The notes below the pieces were generated by a model that had not been told where the DNA came from, searched no databases, and was given only the letters and a program-made list of their open reading frames with translations. Made by a program: the position numbers and the translations under genes. Positions 16,990-26,361 of a stretch of DNA of 64,000 nucleotides are shown one piece after another (positions within the stretch are counted from its first letter, which is position 1; each line of letters opens with the position of its first letter). This DNA comes from Chryseobacterium oleae. GTDB lineage: Bacteria; Bacteroidota; Bacteroidia; Flavobacteriales; Weeksellaceae. The DNA lies in NCBI RefSeq assembly GCF_900115055.1, contig NZ_FOVD01000001.1:1116001-1180000 (forward strand), written 5' to 3'.

Positions 16990-18150
16990 ATGACCCTTTT
17001 TTCACCAAAAAAGAGAAGTCTGATCTTTTGTGCCCTGTTGGCAAGTTTTTCCGCCAGCGCACAGATCCAGGATTCTCTGCAGCAGAACAAGCAGGAGGAA
17101 GACAATGTGAAATATCCGGTGCTTCAGATCAAAGGCCTTTTCCAGGCACGTTATCTCGTAGGCATGACTAAAGATGTAGATGTAAACGGTTTGCATCATG
17201 CGGACGGGTCTGGAACCAGCAACAATTTCATGCTCAAGTACATGAGGGTTCAGGTACGCGCACAGATCAGCAAAAGAACGGAAGTCGTAGCACTTGCCAA
17301 CCTCGCTGACTTTAAAAACGATCCCAAAAGCAGGGTCCTTGAAAATGCTTACCTGAAATACACCTTCAATCCTAAGCTCGCCTTTACAGTCGGACAATTC
17401 AGACCCTGGTTCGGAATTGAAGAAACCTATCCTATTGACATCATCAAATCTCTGGATTGGTCCAATCAGTATACGGAATTTGGAAAACTGGGCTGGACAA
17501 GCTTCCAGATCGGGCTTTCTGCAACGGGGCAGCTTCAGTTGGGCCAAATTCCTTTCCAGTATGCGGTGTCAGTCGTCAATGGAAACGGGAAAAATCAGAT
17601 CAATGACAATGACGACGGGAAGCAGTATTCCACGAGATTGGTTTTCGGTCTTTCAAAAAAATATAACTTCAACGTCGGCCTGAATGGCGGTGTCGGTGAA
17701 GTGTTAAGCAAAAAAGTTTACGCCGTAGGAATTGATCTTAGCTCACTGATCCAGTTTGACCCGAAATGGAGTCTGGATATGCAACTGGAAGCGAAACAGG
17801 CGACCAATCATGTTCTCTACAACACGATGGATCCGGAGTTGAGACCTTCCAATCCTGATCAATACCTGATCCGTGGCGCTTATTTCCTTCCGAATGTACG
17901 GTACGAGATCAATCATAAAAACCTCAGCGCCTTCGAACTCTCTTGTCGATACGAATATCTGGATACCAATTTCAGGCTGAACTCCAATCCAAGACAGACC
18001 ATAACGCCGATGTTCGGACTGGAATTCCTCAAAAACTATGGAGCAAGAATCCAGCTGGGTATGCAGTTTGACCGGTACAAACATCAGGTAGAAAACACAT
18101 CACAATACAACAACAATCTATTCATTGTTCAGGTGCAAAGTAGATTTTAA
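16990..18150 (+). CDS. Outer-membrane porin, OprO/OprP-like
   Basis: The 386-residue protein has a signal peptide (cleavage after SASAQ near residue 25). It is built of alternating beta-strands and ends in Phe (QVQSRF), as outer-membrane barrels do. Segments such as VGQFRPWFGIEETYP, KLAFTVGQ and FALELSCRYEYL-like strands fit the phosphate-selective porin O/P family. Its place 22 bp upstream of a dicarboxylate-type transporter and in line with sdhCAB suggests that it admits organic acids rather than phosphate. That is inference from context. Confidence 0.85.
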   Translation: MTLFSPKKRSLIFCALLASFSASAQIQDSLQQNKQEEDNVKYPVLQIKGLFQARYLVGMTKDVDVNGLHHADGSGTSNNFMLKYMRVQVRAQISKRTEVVALANLADFKNDPKSRVLENAYLKYTFNPKLAFTVGQFRPWFGIEETYPIDIIKSLDWSNQYTEFGKLGWTSFQIGLSATGQLQLGQIPFQYAVSVVNGNGKNQINDNDDGKQYSTRLVFGLSKKYNFNVGLNGGVGEVLSKKVYAVGIDLSSLIQFDPKWSLDMQLEAKQATNHVLYNTMDPELRPSNPDQYLIRGAYFLPNVRYEINHKNLSAFELSCRYEYLDTNFRLNSNPRQTITPMFGLEFLKNYGARIQLGMQFDRYKHQVENTSQYNNNLFIVQVQSRF

Positions 18151-18171
18151 CCGCTTAAATATTTATAGATC

Positions 18172-19602
18172 ATGAAAGAAATTAATATCAGAAATATCGC
18201 GATAACGTTTGCCGTTGCGCTGATCATATGGTTTATTCCTGCTCCGGAAGGTGTCGCTGAAAACGCCTGGCATCTGTTCGCTATTTTTGCGGCCACCATC
18301 TTAGGAATCATCCTTAAAGCAGCCCCTATGGGCACCATGTGTATGATGGCCATTGCATTTACAGCGCTTACTCAGGTAGTTGCACCGGGAGATGCCGGAA
18401 AATCAATTACAAAAGCACTGTCCGGATTTGGGGATAAAGTGATCTGGCTGATCGGGATCTCATTCTTTATCGCCAGAGGATTTATCAAAACAGGATTGGG
18501 AAACAGGATTGCCTTTTTATTCATCCGAATTTTCGGTAAAAGCTCATTGGGGCTGGCTTACGGACTTGGACTTGCCGATGTATGTCTGGCTCCAGCGATT
18601 CCGAGTAATACGGCAAGAGGTGGTGGAATCATTTACCCGATCATGAAATCTATGGCCATCAGTTTCGATTCTGTTCCTGAAAAACCGGAAACCCACAGAA
18701 AACTAGGATCTTTCCTTACTCTGAACAGTTATTATATGAACCTTATCGCTTCATCCATGTTCCTTACCGGGACTGCGAGTAACCCGATGTGTCAGAAATT
18801 TGCGGCGAATTTAGGAATCAATATTACTTGGATGTCATGGGCTGCAGCCGGTTTCGTTCCGGGCTTAGTCGCATTCTTCGTGGTCCCGTTGGTTTTGTAC
18901 AAATTATATCCGCCTGAGTTGAAAAAAACTGGCGATGCCCCGAAAATGGCCGCTCAGAAATTAAAAGAAATGGGACCTATTTCCAGAAACGAATGGTTGA
19001 TGTTACTGGCTTTCTTTATCCTTTTAGCCCTTTGGATATTTGGAGGAGCACTGTCTATTGATGCTACCACAACAGCTTTCATAGGACTTACCATGTTACT
19101 TCTTACTTCAGTTCTGACGTGGGAAGATATCAAAGGGGAAAAAGGTGCCTGGGATACCATCGTGTGGTTTGCGGTTCTGGTGATGATGGCCAGTTCTTTA
19201 AACGAGCTCGGCTTCATAGGCTGGTTCAGTGATCTGATCAAAGTAAAAATAGGTGGATTAAGCTGGCAGGTTGCCTTTCCGGTGATTATTGTCGTGTACT
19301 TTTTCAGCCACTATATTTTCGCGAGTGCAACGGCTCACGTGGCTGCGATGTATGCAGCATTATTGGGTGTTGGTGTTTCTTTAGGAATTCCTCCGATGCT
19401 ATTGGCTATGATGCTTGGTTTCTTAGGTTCAATTTATGGAGTACTTACCCATTACGGTCATGGCCCTGCTCCGGTATTCTACGGAAGTGGCTATGTCGAG
19501 CTGAAAGCCTGGTGGCTGAGAGGTCTTGAAATCGGAATTGTTTTACTCATCATCTATATGGTCGTAGGAGGACTATGGATGAAAGTTTTAGGATATTATT
19601 AA
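18172..19602 (+). CDS. DASS/CitT-type anion permease, probable C4-dicarboxylate or 2-oxoglutarate transporter
   Basis: The 476-residue protein has about 12-14 hydrophobic helices. Two family motifs are visible: PSNTARGGGIIYPI with the SNT triad in the first half, and FASATAHVAAMYAALLGVG with SAT in the second half. GTASNPMC and THYGHGPAPVFYGSGYV are also typical of the plastid oxoglutarate/malate translocator and CitT/TtdT branch. It carries di- or tricarboxylates across the inner membrane by Na+ symport or antiport. It lies between the porin (22 bp) and sdhC (17 bp), implying co-transcription and a substrate such as succinate, fumarate or malate. Confidence 0.9.
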   Translation: MKEINIRNIAITFAVALIIWFIPAPEGVAENAWHLFAIFAATILGIILKAAPMGTMCMMAIAFTALTQVVAPGDAGKSITKALSGFGDKVIWLIGISFFIARGFIKTGLGNRIAFLFIRIFGKSSLGLAYGLGLADVCLAPAIPSNTARGGGIIYPIMKSMAISFDSVPEKPETHRKLGSFLTLNSYYMNLIASSMFLTGTASNPMCQKFAANLGINITWMSWAAAGFVPGLVAFFVVPLVLYKLYPPELKKTGDAPKMAAQKLKEMGPISRNEWLMLLAFFILLALWIFGGALSIDATTTAFIGLTMLLLTSVLTWEDIKGEKGAWDTIVWFAVLVMMASSLNELGFIGWFSDLIKVKIGGLSWQVAFPVIIVVYFFSHYIFASATAHVAAMYAALLGVGVSLGIPPMLLAMMLGFLGSIYGVLTHYGHGPAPVFYGSGYVELKAWWLRGLEIGIVLLIIYMVVGGLWMKVLGYY

Positions 19603-19618
19603 TCATTAAATCAAAAAT

Positions 19619-20275
19619 ATGCTGTCAACCTTGTCAAGAAAAATGCTGATGTGCCTTACAGGATTATTCCTGAGCTTCTTTCTGTTGATCCATTTCTTGG
19701 GAAATCTCCAGCTGTTTCTTCCGCCGGAGCAGGCGCACCTGCAGTTTAATGCCTATTCGCATTTTCTGTCCGGAAATATTCTGATCAAAATGGTTTCCTA
19801 CGTTCTGTATGCAAGTATTATTCTGCATGCTGTGGATGGACTGCTTATTACCCTGAAAAATAAAAAATCGGGAGGTCATTATCAGTCGGAAAACCGCGGA
19901 AGAGCCAGTAAATGGTATTCCCGCAATATGGGAATTCTCGGTACGCTGATCCTGATCTTCCTAGTGATTCACTTTCAGAATTTCTGGTATGTCTACAAAT
20001 TCGGAAATCCACCGCTGGACGCCAACGGGAATAAGGATCTGTACATCCTTGTCGTAACGGTTTTCAAGGAATGGTGGTATGTCATTATTTACGTACTATC
20101 AATGGCCGCTTTATGCTATCATCTGATCCATGGAATTCACAGTGCGGCCAGAACGCTGGGATTATTTCACCCCAAGTTTGTAAAATGGTTCAAAACCGCC
20201 GGAATTGTCTATTCAGTCATTATCAGTATAGGTTTTGCGCTGATGCCCGTTTACGTATTCTTTACTGCCCATTAA
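19619..20275 (+). CDS. sdhC: Succinate dehydrogenase/fumarate reductase cytochrome b subunit
   Basis: The 218-residue protein has five transmembrane helices, the single large anchor of type-B succinate:quinone oxidoreductases. Heme-ligand histidines are visible in helices: [29 protein letters not shown] and [15 protein letters not shown]. It binds two b hemes and the menaquinone site. It is followed by the flavoprotein gene after 11 bp, in the order C-A-B usual for Bacteroidota. Confidence 0.95.
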   Translation: MLSTLSRKMLMCLTGLFLSFFLLIHFLGNLQLFLPPEQAHLQFNAYSHFLSGNILIKMVSYVLYASIILHAVDGLLITLKNKKSGGHYQSENRGRASKWYSRNMGILGTLILIFLVIHFQNFWYVYKFGNPPLDANGNKDLYILVVTVFKEWWYVIIYVLSMAALCYHLIHGIHSAARTLGLFHPKFVKWFKTAGIVYSVIISIGFALMPVYVFFTAH

Positions 20276-20286
20276 ACAGAAAAGTT

Positions 20287-22203
20287 ATGATTTTAAATTC
20301 AAAAATACCTCAAGGCCCATTGGAACAAAAATGGGACAACTATAAAAAGAAGGCCAAGCTCGTTAATCCTGCCAACCGTAAAAAGCTGGACGTTATTGTC
20401 GTCGGAACCGGATTGGCAGGAAGCTCTGTTGCTGCTTCACTGGGTGAAATGGGTTACAATGTCAAATCATTCTGTTTCCAGGACAGCCCGAGGAGAGCCC
20501 ACTCCGTAGCCGCGCAAGGTGGTGTGAATGCCGCTAAAAATTATAAAAATGACGGAGACAGTGTTTACAGAATGTTCGTAGACACATTGAAAGGCGGAGA
20601 TTTCAGAGCCCGTGAAGCTAATGTCTACCGGATGGCTGAATGTTCTTTAAACCTCATCGATCAGGCCGTAGCGCAGGGCGTTCCGTTCGGACGTGAATAT
20701 GGTGGCTACCTCAACAACCGTTCCTTCGGTGGTGTTCAGGTGAGCCGGACCTTTTATGCAAGGGGACAAACCGGACAACAACTCCTTCTTGGAGCCTATC
20801 AGGCCCTGATGAGACAGGTTGGAAAAGGAACCGTACAGCTGTATTCCCGACATGAAATGCTCGATTTGGTCATGATTGATGGTAAAGCACGAGGCATTAT
20901 CGTCAGAAATTTAGATACCGGAGAAATTGAAAGACATGCTGCCCATGCAGTCGTTCTGGCAACTGGAGGCTATGGCAAAATTTATTATCTCTCAACCTTA
21001 GCTATGGGCTGTAATGGTTCTGCGATCTGGCGGGCTCACAAAAAAGGAGCTTTGATGGCTTCCCCGAGCTGGATTCAGGTACATCCGACTTCTCTTCCGC
21101 AATCGGGAGATTATCAGTCTAAATTAACGCTGATGTCTGAATCTTTGCGTAATGACGGAAGAATCTGGGTTCCCTCAATGGCCGATGAGACCAGATTGCC
21201 TAATGATATTCCGGAAAATGAAAGAGACTATTATCTGGAACGTAGATATCCTGCTTTTGGAAACCTGGCTCCAAGAGATATTTCTTCCCGTGCTGCTAAA
21301 GAAAGAATTGATGCCGGTTTTGGAATCGGGCCTTTGAAAAATGCTGTTTATCTTGATTTTTCCAAAGCGATAAGAGAACAGGGAAAGGAAAAGATTCAGG
21401 AGAAATATGGAAATTTATTTGACATGTATCTTAAAATCACAGGATACAATGCTTATGATGAACCGATGATGATATCTCCTTCTGCTCACTTCTCAATGGG
21501 CGGACTTTGGGTAGATTATGAACTGATGACTACCATTCCGGGACTTTTTGCTTTGGGTGAAGCTAATTTTGCAGATCACGGAGCGAATAGATTGGGAGCC
21601 AATTCTCTGCTTCAGGCTTCCGTAGACGGTTATTTTATCGCGCCTTATACCATTGCCAATTATCTGGCTGATGAAATTCATACCGGAAAAATTTCACCTG
21701 ATAGCCCTGAGTTTGAAGCCGCCGAAAATGCTGTAAAAAAACAAATACAGGGTTTCATCAATATCAAAGGAACAAAAACCGTTGATTATTTCCACAAAAC
21801 CTTAGGAAAACTTTTATACGATTACTGTGGGTTGGCCAGAAATGAAGAAGGTTTGAAATATGCCATCGGAGAAATCAGGAAATTAAAACAGGAATTTTAT
21901 AGAGATGTACGGGTTTCAGGACAGGGTGACACCATGAATACGGAACTTGAAAAAGCCGGCCGCGTCGCCGATTATTTCGAGATCGGTGAACTGATGTGCT
22001 ACGATGCTTTAACCCGAAATGAATCCTGCGGAGCTCATTTCCGGGAAGAATATCAAACCCCGGACGGAGAAGCTTTAAGGAATGATACCGAATATCAGTT
22101 TATCTCCGCATGGGCATGGGCTGGTGAAAACAGTGAACCTGAGCTGATTAGGGAACCGCTGATATTTGAAGAGATACAGCCAACGGTAAGAAGCTACAAA
22201 TAA
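20287..22203 (+). CDS. sdhA: Succinate dehydrogenase/fumarate reductase flavoprotein subunit
   Basis: With the start at 20287 ([10 protein letters not shown]) the protein has 638 residues. A longer frame to 20071 overlaps sdhC and is not used. The Rossmann motif is [13 protein letters not shown] (38-50). The covalent FAD site is His72 in [15 protein letters not shown]. The substrate and catalytic region includes [16 protein letters not shown] and [18 protein letters not shown]. It oxidises succinate to fumarate (or the reverse) and passes electrons to SdhB. The 11- and 12-bp gaps to its neighbours indicate one transcript with sdhC and sdhB. Confidence 0.97.
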   Translation: MILNSKIPQGPLEQKWDNYKKKAKLVNPANRKKLDVIVVGTGLAGSSVAASLGEMGYNVKSFCFQDSPRRAHSVAAQGGVNAAKNYKNDGDSVYRMFVDTLKGGDFRAREANVYRMAECSLNLIDQAVAQGVPFGREYGGYLNNRSFGGVQVSRTFYARGQTGQQLLLGAYQALMRQVGKGTVQLYSRHEMLDLVMIDGKARGIIVRNLDTGEIERHAAHAVVLATGGYGKIYYLSTLAMGCNGSAIWRAHKKGALMASPSWIQVHPTSLPQSGDYQSKLTLMSESLRNDGRIWVPSMADETRLPNDIPENERDYYLERRYPAFGNLAPRDISSRAAKERIDAGFGIGPLKNAVYLDFSKAIREQGKEKIQEKYGNLFDMYLKITGYNAYDEPMMISPSAHFSMGGLWVDYELMTTIPGLFALGEANFADHGANRLGANSLLQASVDGYFIAPYTIANYLADEIHTGKISPDSPEFEAAENAVKKQIQGFINIKGTKTVDYFHKTLGKLLYDYCGLARNEEGLKYAIGEIRKLKQEFYRDVRVSGQGDTMNTELEKAGRVADYFEIGELMCYDALTRNESCGAHFREEYQTPDGEALRNDTEYQFISAWAWAGENSEPELIREPLIFEEIQPTVRSYK

Positions 22204-22215
22204 AAAACAAACATT

Positions 22216-22965
22216 ATGGATTTACACCTTAAGATATGGAGACAGAAAGACAGAAAGAGCGAAGGGAAACTGGTCAGTTATGATCTGAAAGAACTGAATC
22301 CGCACATGTCTTTCCTGGAAATGCTGGATACTTTAAATGAAAAACTCATTACGGAAGGCGACGAACCTGTAGAATTCGATCACGATTGCCGTGAAGGAAT
22401 TTGCGGACAGTGCGGTATGATGATCAACGGAATTGCCCACGGACCTTTAAAAAATACAACTACCTGCCAGCTTCACTTACGGTCTTTTAAAAATGGTGAA
22501 ACGATTTTAATCGAGCCTTTCCGGGCAGAAGCTTTTCCGGTAAAGAAAGACCTTAAAGTAGACCGGTCTGCTTTTGACAGAATTATTTCTTCAGGTGGGT
22601 TTGTATCGGTGAATACGGGTCAGGCTCCTGATGCTACAGCAATTGCAGTGACTCACCAAACTGCTGAGGAAGCTTTTGACTCTGCCGCCTGTATCGGATG
22701 TGGGGCGTGTGTGGCTACCTGTAAAAACGGAAGTGCCGCCTTATTCACTTCTGCAAAAATCACTCATATGGTTCTTCTTCCCCAGGGTAAAGAGGAAAGA
22801 AGCGGGCGTGTCCTGAATATGGTCAGCCAGATGGATCATGAGCTTTTCGGGCATTGCTCCAATACGGAAGCCTGTGAAGTGGAATGTCCTCAGGGAATTT
22901 CTGTGCTGAATATTGCGAGAATGAACTATGAATACGGAAGAGCGCTGTTCTTCAGGAAAAAATAG
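22216..22965 (+). CDS. sdhB: Succinate dehydrogenase/fumarate reductase iron-sulfur subunit
   Basis: The 249-residue protein carries all three clusters: [2Fe-2S] by Cys58, Cys63, Cys66 and Cys84 (CREGICGQC), [4Fe-4S] by Cys159, Cys162, Cys165 and Cys169 (CIGCGACVATC), and [3Fe-4S] by Cys214, Cys220 and Cys224 (CSNTEACEVEC). It links FAD to the heme/quinone site. The gene closes the porin-DASS-sdhCAB run; a 17-bp perfect palindrome follows at 22976-23010. Confidence 0.97.
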   Translation: MDLHLKIWRQKDRKSEGKLVSYDLKELNPHMSFLEMLDTLNEKLITEGDEPVEFDHDCREGICGQCGMMINGIAHGPLKNTTTCQLHLRSFKNGETILIEPFRAEAFPVKKDLKVDRSAFDRIISSGGFVSVNTGQAPDATAIAVTHQTAEEAFDSAACIGCGACVATCKNGSAALFTSAKITHMVLLPQGKEERSGRVLNMVSQMDHELFGHCSNTEACEVECPQGISVLNIARMNYEYGRALFFRKK

Positions 22966-22975
22966 TTGTGAAGAG

Positions 22976-23010
22976 TACCCTTGTCAAGGTTCAGAACCTT
23001 GACAAGGGTA
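22976..23010. repeat. 17-bp perfect palindrome between convergent genes
   Basis: The arms 22976-22992 and 22994-23010 (inner part TTGTCAAGGTTC / GAACCTTGACAA) surround a single A. There is no T-run. It may act as a factor-assisted terminator, and the sequence also resembles palindromes scattered through Bacteroidota intergenic DNA. Confidence 0.6.
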
Positions 23011-23019
23011 ACTTCCAGC

Positions 23020-23793
23020 CTAAGGATTGATAATCGCCACTACCCTGGCCGGTGCCGCAGATCCACCTACAATTTTCAATGGAAATACACTGATTTTAAA
23101 TCCTGAAGGAGGCAGTGCTGCGAGATTGGTAAGCTGCTCAATGTGTAAATATTCTTTTTCAATGCCGACACGATGACCTTCCCAAAAATATTCCGGATCA
23201 TTGAGTTCTTTTGCTTTTTTAGCCATAAATTTTAACGGAAGATCCCAGCCCCACTGATCGATTCCCATTACTTTTACGCCCTGGTCGATCAGCCATTCGG
23301 TGGCTTCCTTGCTCATTCCCGTTCCTTTTTCTACAAAATCCGAGGTTCCCATCATTTTATCACGGTCGGTTCGGATCAGGACTATATTTCCTTCCTGAAT
23401 CGTGATTCCGTTTTTATTGAGATCTTTTTTCAGGTCATCAATGGTAATGGCTACAAAATCTTCTTTATGGGTACAGTCGATGACAATACCGTCTCCATAA
23501 CACCACTCCAAAGGAATCTGGTCAATCGTCTTGGCAGGTTTTCCTTCAACCACCGGACCGTAATGCCATGGTGCATCAATATGCGTTGTCGCATGAAGTC
23601 CCATATTTTTAATAGAATCATCTGCCCATCCTGTCCAGTTTTTTGGAAAAAGTCTGAACGGAAGATTCAATGCCAGACGGATCAGCCAGTGTGATTTTTG
23701 GTGAGCCTTATGCTTGATCTTAACCCTCATAAACCAAGGGTCTCCGGCATTGTACTGAATCGGTTTGGACAGATCGATAATGGTTGTTTTCAT
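23020..23793 (-). CDS. Cyclase-family metal hydrolase, kynurenine-formamidase-like
   Basis: The 257-residue protein has the family's metal site in THIDAPWHYG (H-x-D-x3-H) and a second conserved region VMGIDQWGWD. The family includes arylformamidases and isatin hydrolases, which cut amides with divalent metal. The long basic-aromatic segment FRLFPKNWTGWADD after the N-terminus is an insertion that tryptophan-pathway KynB lacks, so the substrate is uncertain. It is convergent with sdhB and has no pathway neighbour. Confidence 0.8.
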   Translation of the reverse strand: MKTTIIDLSKPIQYNAGDPWFMRVKIKHKAHQKSHWLIRLALNLPFRLFPKNWTGWADDSIKNMGLHATTHIDAPWHYGPVVEGKPAKTIDQIPLEWCYGDGIVIDCTHKEDFVAITIDDLKKDLNKNGITIQEGNIVLIRTDRDKMMGTSDFVEKGTGMSKEATEWLIDQGVKVMGIDQWGWDLPLKFMAKKAKELNDPEYFWEGHRVGIEKEYLHIEQLTNLAALPPSGFKISVFPLKIVGGSAAPARVVAIINP

Positions 23794-23881
23794 CTCACAA
23801 AGGAAGGAAAAAGGGGCGAAATACCCAATAAGAAAAGAGGACCAATTTAAAAATTAGCCCTCTTTGATTCTTTATATTTAG

Positions 23882-24090
23882 AATGTCAATGATGAATTTT
23901 GCTTCGCAAGTGGATGGTGAATGCTGGAATCAAGATTTCAGATATCAGACTCCAGATATCAGACAATAATCCTATTAACTTAACCACCACGAACCAGCAA
24001 CCAGCAGCTGACCACCAGTCCAAAACTCTCAAACCCTATCACTCTATAACTCTCCGACTCTCTCACTCTCTCACTCTCTCACGCTCAAAC
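23882..24090. repeat. Composite dispersed intergenic repeat, copy B, with TC-rich microsatellite
   Basis: The 18-mer AATTTTGCTTCGCAAGTG at 23895-23912 is followed by ATTTCAGATATCAGACTCC-type stutters and then by a CCACGAACCAGCAACCAGCA stretch, in the same order as copy A. From about 24050 to 24083 a CTCTCACT-type microsatellite follows. No gene is seen in 23794-24115. Confidence 0.65.
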
Positions 24091-24115
24091 CCTAACTCAG
24101 GTTATTTTCGTTTGG

Positions 24116-25162
24116 TTATACTTCTTTTTCGAAGTAAAGTCTGTAGTATTTTCCTTTGTCGTCCTCGCCCATTTCCAGCTTCTGTCTGTCGCCGTGGATG
24201 TAGATGTGGAAGTTTTTATCAAGTTTAATGATACTTTTGAAGTGACGCTGTGTTTTCTTTACAGCCGCTTCACTTATTGGGAATTCTTCGGCAATATTCA
24301 CCTGCATATCCTGCTCGTAATCGGTTTTGAAGTTTACAAAACTTTCGATGACATGTTCATCTCCCAATACTTCGGTTGCAAATTCGTCCAGCTTAAATTC
24401 TTCTTTTTCTTTGAAGAAATTGATGGATTTATTTAAGAAATCGGCCTGGTCTGCTTTTGAAACTTCAAATTCCTGTGGAAGCTGTTTGGTGATATAATCT
24501 TTGTACACCATTAAAGCTTCCTGTGTGTGGAAATATTCGTCGTCACGCTGTTTTACTTTCAGGAAATCTTCGAACCAGTAGTACATATCTCCGTTTTTGT
24601 TGTTGTCAACCACAGAAAGTACGTAACCCGTTTCTTTATTATTGTTGTAAATTAAAGCAGCCTTATCGATTTTAGACAAACCGATTCCCTGGTCTTTTTC
24701 AATGTCAAAAGTTTCTTCCTGAGGAGAAATTTTAAGGAAAGATTCTCTCTTTTCCGTTTTAAAGATCCCGATTTTATCTACTTTATCCGGACGGTCACTT
24801 TCTTCTTCAAAAAGTACGATAAACAGTTCTCCACCCTGAACTCTAGGGTTTTCAGCCGCTTCAAAAAGGTGTTTTGCAATATTCTCAGACTCCCAAAGGA
24901 ATTTCGCTTTGTCTTCAAAGATTTCGGATACGGAACTGTATACCGGATTATTGACCAAATACGTGTCACTGTAAAAATTGAAGGTCTCTTCCGACTTAAA
25001 AGAACCTAAAAAGTAATCTTCAAGCAACTCTGCCATTCCTTCTTCCAGCTTCAGCTCTTCCTGAGACAGCGTTAAAGATTCTCCGTTGATTTTATTTCCT
25101 ACTCTGTGTACTATAATTTTTGAAAACATGTCCTGAATAATTTGGAGTGCAAAGATATTCAT
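24116..25162 (-). CDS. Nucleoid-associated protein (NdpA/YejK family)
   Basis: With the start at 25162 (MNIFALQIIQD) the protein has 348 residues. The frame extends to 25183, and an internal Met at 25129 is a third option; the chosen start has purine-rich upstream sequence and matches the family's N-terminus. The family signature follows: KIIVHRVGNKINGE near the N-terminus, an NPRVQGGELFIVLFEE segment, and LSKIDKAALIYNN in the middle. Related YejK coats the nucleoid in E. coli. The C-terminal third is rich in charged residues and includes KLDKNFHIYIHGDRQKLE. It is a single gene. Confidence 0.8.
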   Translation of the reverse strand: MNIFALQIIQDMFSKIIVHRVGNKINGESLTLSQEELKLEEGMAELLEDYFLGSFKSEETFNFYSDTYLVNNPVYSSVSEIFEDKAKFLWESENIAKHLFEAAENPRVQGGELFIVLFEEESDRPDKVDKIGIFKTEKRESFLKISPQEETFDIEKDQGIGLSKIDKAALIYNNNKETGYVLSVVDNNKNGDMYYWFEDFLKVKQRDDEYFHTQEALMVYKDYITKQLPQEFEVSKADQADFLNKSINFFKEKEEFKLDEFATEVLGDEHVIESFVNFKTDYEQDMQVNIAEEFPISEAAVKKTQRHFKSIIKLDKNFHIYIHGDRQKLEMGEDDKGKYYRLYFEKEV

Positions 25163-25577
25163 TCTATTCTTTCTATCATACAAATAAAATAAGTCGGCTG
25201 ATGTTTGGGAGAAAATAAATGGCTGGTGTTTTTTATCTCTCGCGTATTTGGCAGATCATGCAGATTTTCTTTCAAATGTAGATTTAAACCATTAAGATTA
25301 ATGAAGGAGATAAGGAACGTTAAGATAAAATCAGATGATTTTTTTAAGGAGACCAGATTGCAAAGCAGCGTTTCTTTATATTCTTAGAAACGTATTGATT
25401 TAAAATTAAAAAATTGGTCCTCTTCATTTCATTCTGATAAAAACCTTATCATTTTGACAGGATTTTTTTGATCATGGCACATCAATAAAAATACATAAAA
25501 GATTGATTTTAAATACATTAAATAAAACTAACATTCAAAGGAACGCCATTCGCTTCATCATCTTCAAAACATACAAT
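25163..25577. other. Intergenic region with fragments of a dispersed repeat
   Basis: A segment near 25240-25275 (CGTATTTGGCAGATCATGCA) belongs to the same loose family as the ones at 56570, 56740 and 58990, all built around GATCTG/GCAGAT-type words. A 60-codon frame at 25205-25387 crosses it and has no protein-like features. The last 100 bp are AT-rich and probably carry the promoter of the following small gene. Confidence 0.5.
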
Positions 25578-25739
25578 ATGGACTTAAAGACTTTAAACCG
25601 CATTGACAAGTTAAGAAGATTAAAAAGCAGAGGACCGGAAACCCCGAAGTGGCTGAAACCTTACCATCTGCTTCTCATGGCTTTTATGACCGTTTTCGTC
25701 CTTGGAGCCATCATCAAACTTTTAGAACAAAATCATTAA
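25578..25739 (+). CDS. Small single-span membrane peptide, module 1
   Basis: The frame gives 53 residues from the ATG at 25578 (MDLKTLNRIDKLRRLKSRG): a basic N-terminus, then one transmembrane helix (about 34-47, LLLMAFMTVFVLGAII) and a short tail. It ends 4 bp before the helical protein at 25744. The pair (small basic membrane peptide followed by a soluble helical protein) is repeated at 26182-26757. The family is not known to me. Confidence 0.6.
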   Translation: MDLKTLNRIDKLRRLKSRGPETPKWLKPYHLLLMAFMTVFVLGAIIKLLEQNH

Positions 25740-25743
25740 TCAT

Positions 25744-26100
25744 ATGAACTATTCAGAAGCCGTCCGGGAAATTACAGAAGTTATTCCTGACTTTGAAAAC
25801 GAACTTACGAAAACGATGCCTCAGAACTCGTACAGCGTCATCCGCACGTTCACGGAACGTATCAAAAATATGGTCCGCCAGAATGACAGAAATGTTTTAT
25901 TCAAGAGCATTCAGAAAATGGACAAAATTTACACAAACGGAGATCTTGCTTTAAAAAATGCAGTCGAGGGCGTTTTTATTTATTCTCTGGACAATTTTAC
26001 AGCGTTCTGTAGCGGAGAATACCGTAAAGTGATCTTCAGTCATATGTCAAAAGAGCTGCAACAAACGTATTCGAGACAGATTTATAATCACGGAATTTAA
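25744..26100 (+). CDS. Small helical protein, module 1 (paralogue of 26362)
   Basis: The protein has 118 residues and is predicted to be mostly helical and cytoplasmic. It aligns with the 131-residue protein at 26362-26757. The regions VIRTFTERIKNMVRQ / VIQATINYLKDMLQE, KMDKIYTNGD / LMDWIYRNGD and GVFIYSLDNF / NLFVRSLESF correspond in order. The conserved NGD and aromatic positions suggest a shared fold. I do not recognise the family with certainty. It follows the membrane peptide by 4 bp, which suggests translational coupling. Confidence 0.7.
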   Translation: MNYSEAVREITEVIPDFENELTKTMPQNSYSVIRTFTERIKNMVRQNDRNVLFKSIQKMDKIYTNGDLALKNAVEGVFIYSLDNFTAFCSGEYRKVIFSHMSKELQQTYSRQIYNHGI

Positions 26101-26181
26101 AATTTTCGTTACATTTTTCGTCTGTTTCATTACAAAAGCAGATTTTGCTTTAAAATCAAAACCACTCAAATTCAATAGATT

Positions 26182-26313
26182 ATGAAAACAAAAATCAGAA
26201 GGATATCCGACTGGAAAACCTGGAAAACCACGACCAACAGGCACAATACAGAGCTATTGGTTACTCACATCGCTGTGATTATAGGAGTTTTTATTTTTGC
26301 TGCCATGCTGTAA
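26182..26313 (+). CDS. Small single-span membrane peptide, module 2
   Basis: The frame gives 43 residues from ATG 26182: a basic N-terminus (MKTKIRRISDWKTWK) and one C-terminal transmembrane helix (THIAVIIGVFIFAAML). The layout matches the 53-residue peptide at 25578, and it likewise precedes a helical protein (48 bp gap). Sequence identity between the two peptides is low, so the relation rests on layout and position. Confidence 0.5.
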   Translation: MKTKIRRISDWKTWKTTTNRHNTELLVTHIAVIIGVFIFAAML

Positions 26314-26361
26314 ATTTTGGTACACATTTCGCTGCAAGATAAATACTGAAGAATATTAATT

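Noticed and set aside
17002..17547. 181-codon frame on the minus strand within the porin gene
   Set aside because: The porin strand has signal peptide, barrel pattern and correct C-terminal Phe; the antisense frame has none of these.
20071..20286. 72-codon upstream extension of sdhA
   Set aside because: It overlaps the conserved sdhC gene in another frame; SdhA homologues begin near the ATG at 20287.
24050..24083. CTCTCACT microsatellite as a phase-variation tract
   Set aside because: It is not within or directly upstream of a coding start; it lies downstream of two minus/plus genes' ends in a repeat patch.
23899..24228. 109-codon plus-strand frame across repeat copy B
   Set aside because: It consists of repeat and microsatellite translation and then runs antisense into the nucleoid-associated protein gene.
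25205..25387. 60-codon plus-strand frame in the 25.2-25.5 kb gap
   Set aside because: It crosses a dispersed repeat and encodes no recognisable features.
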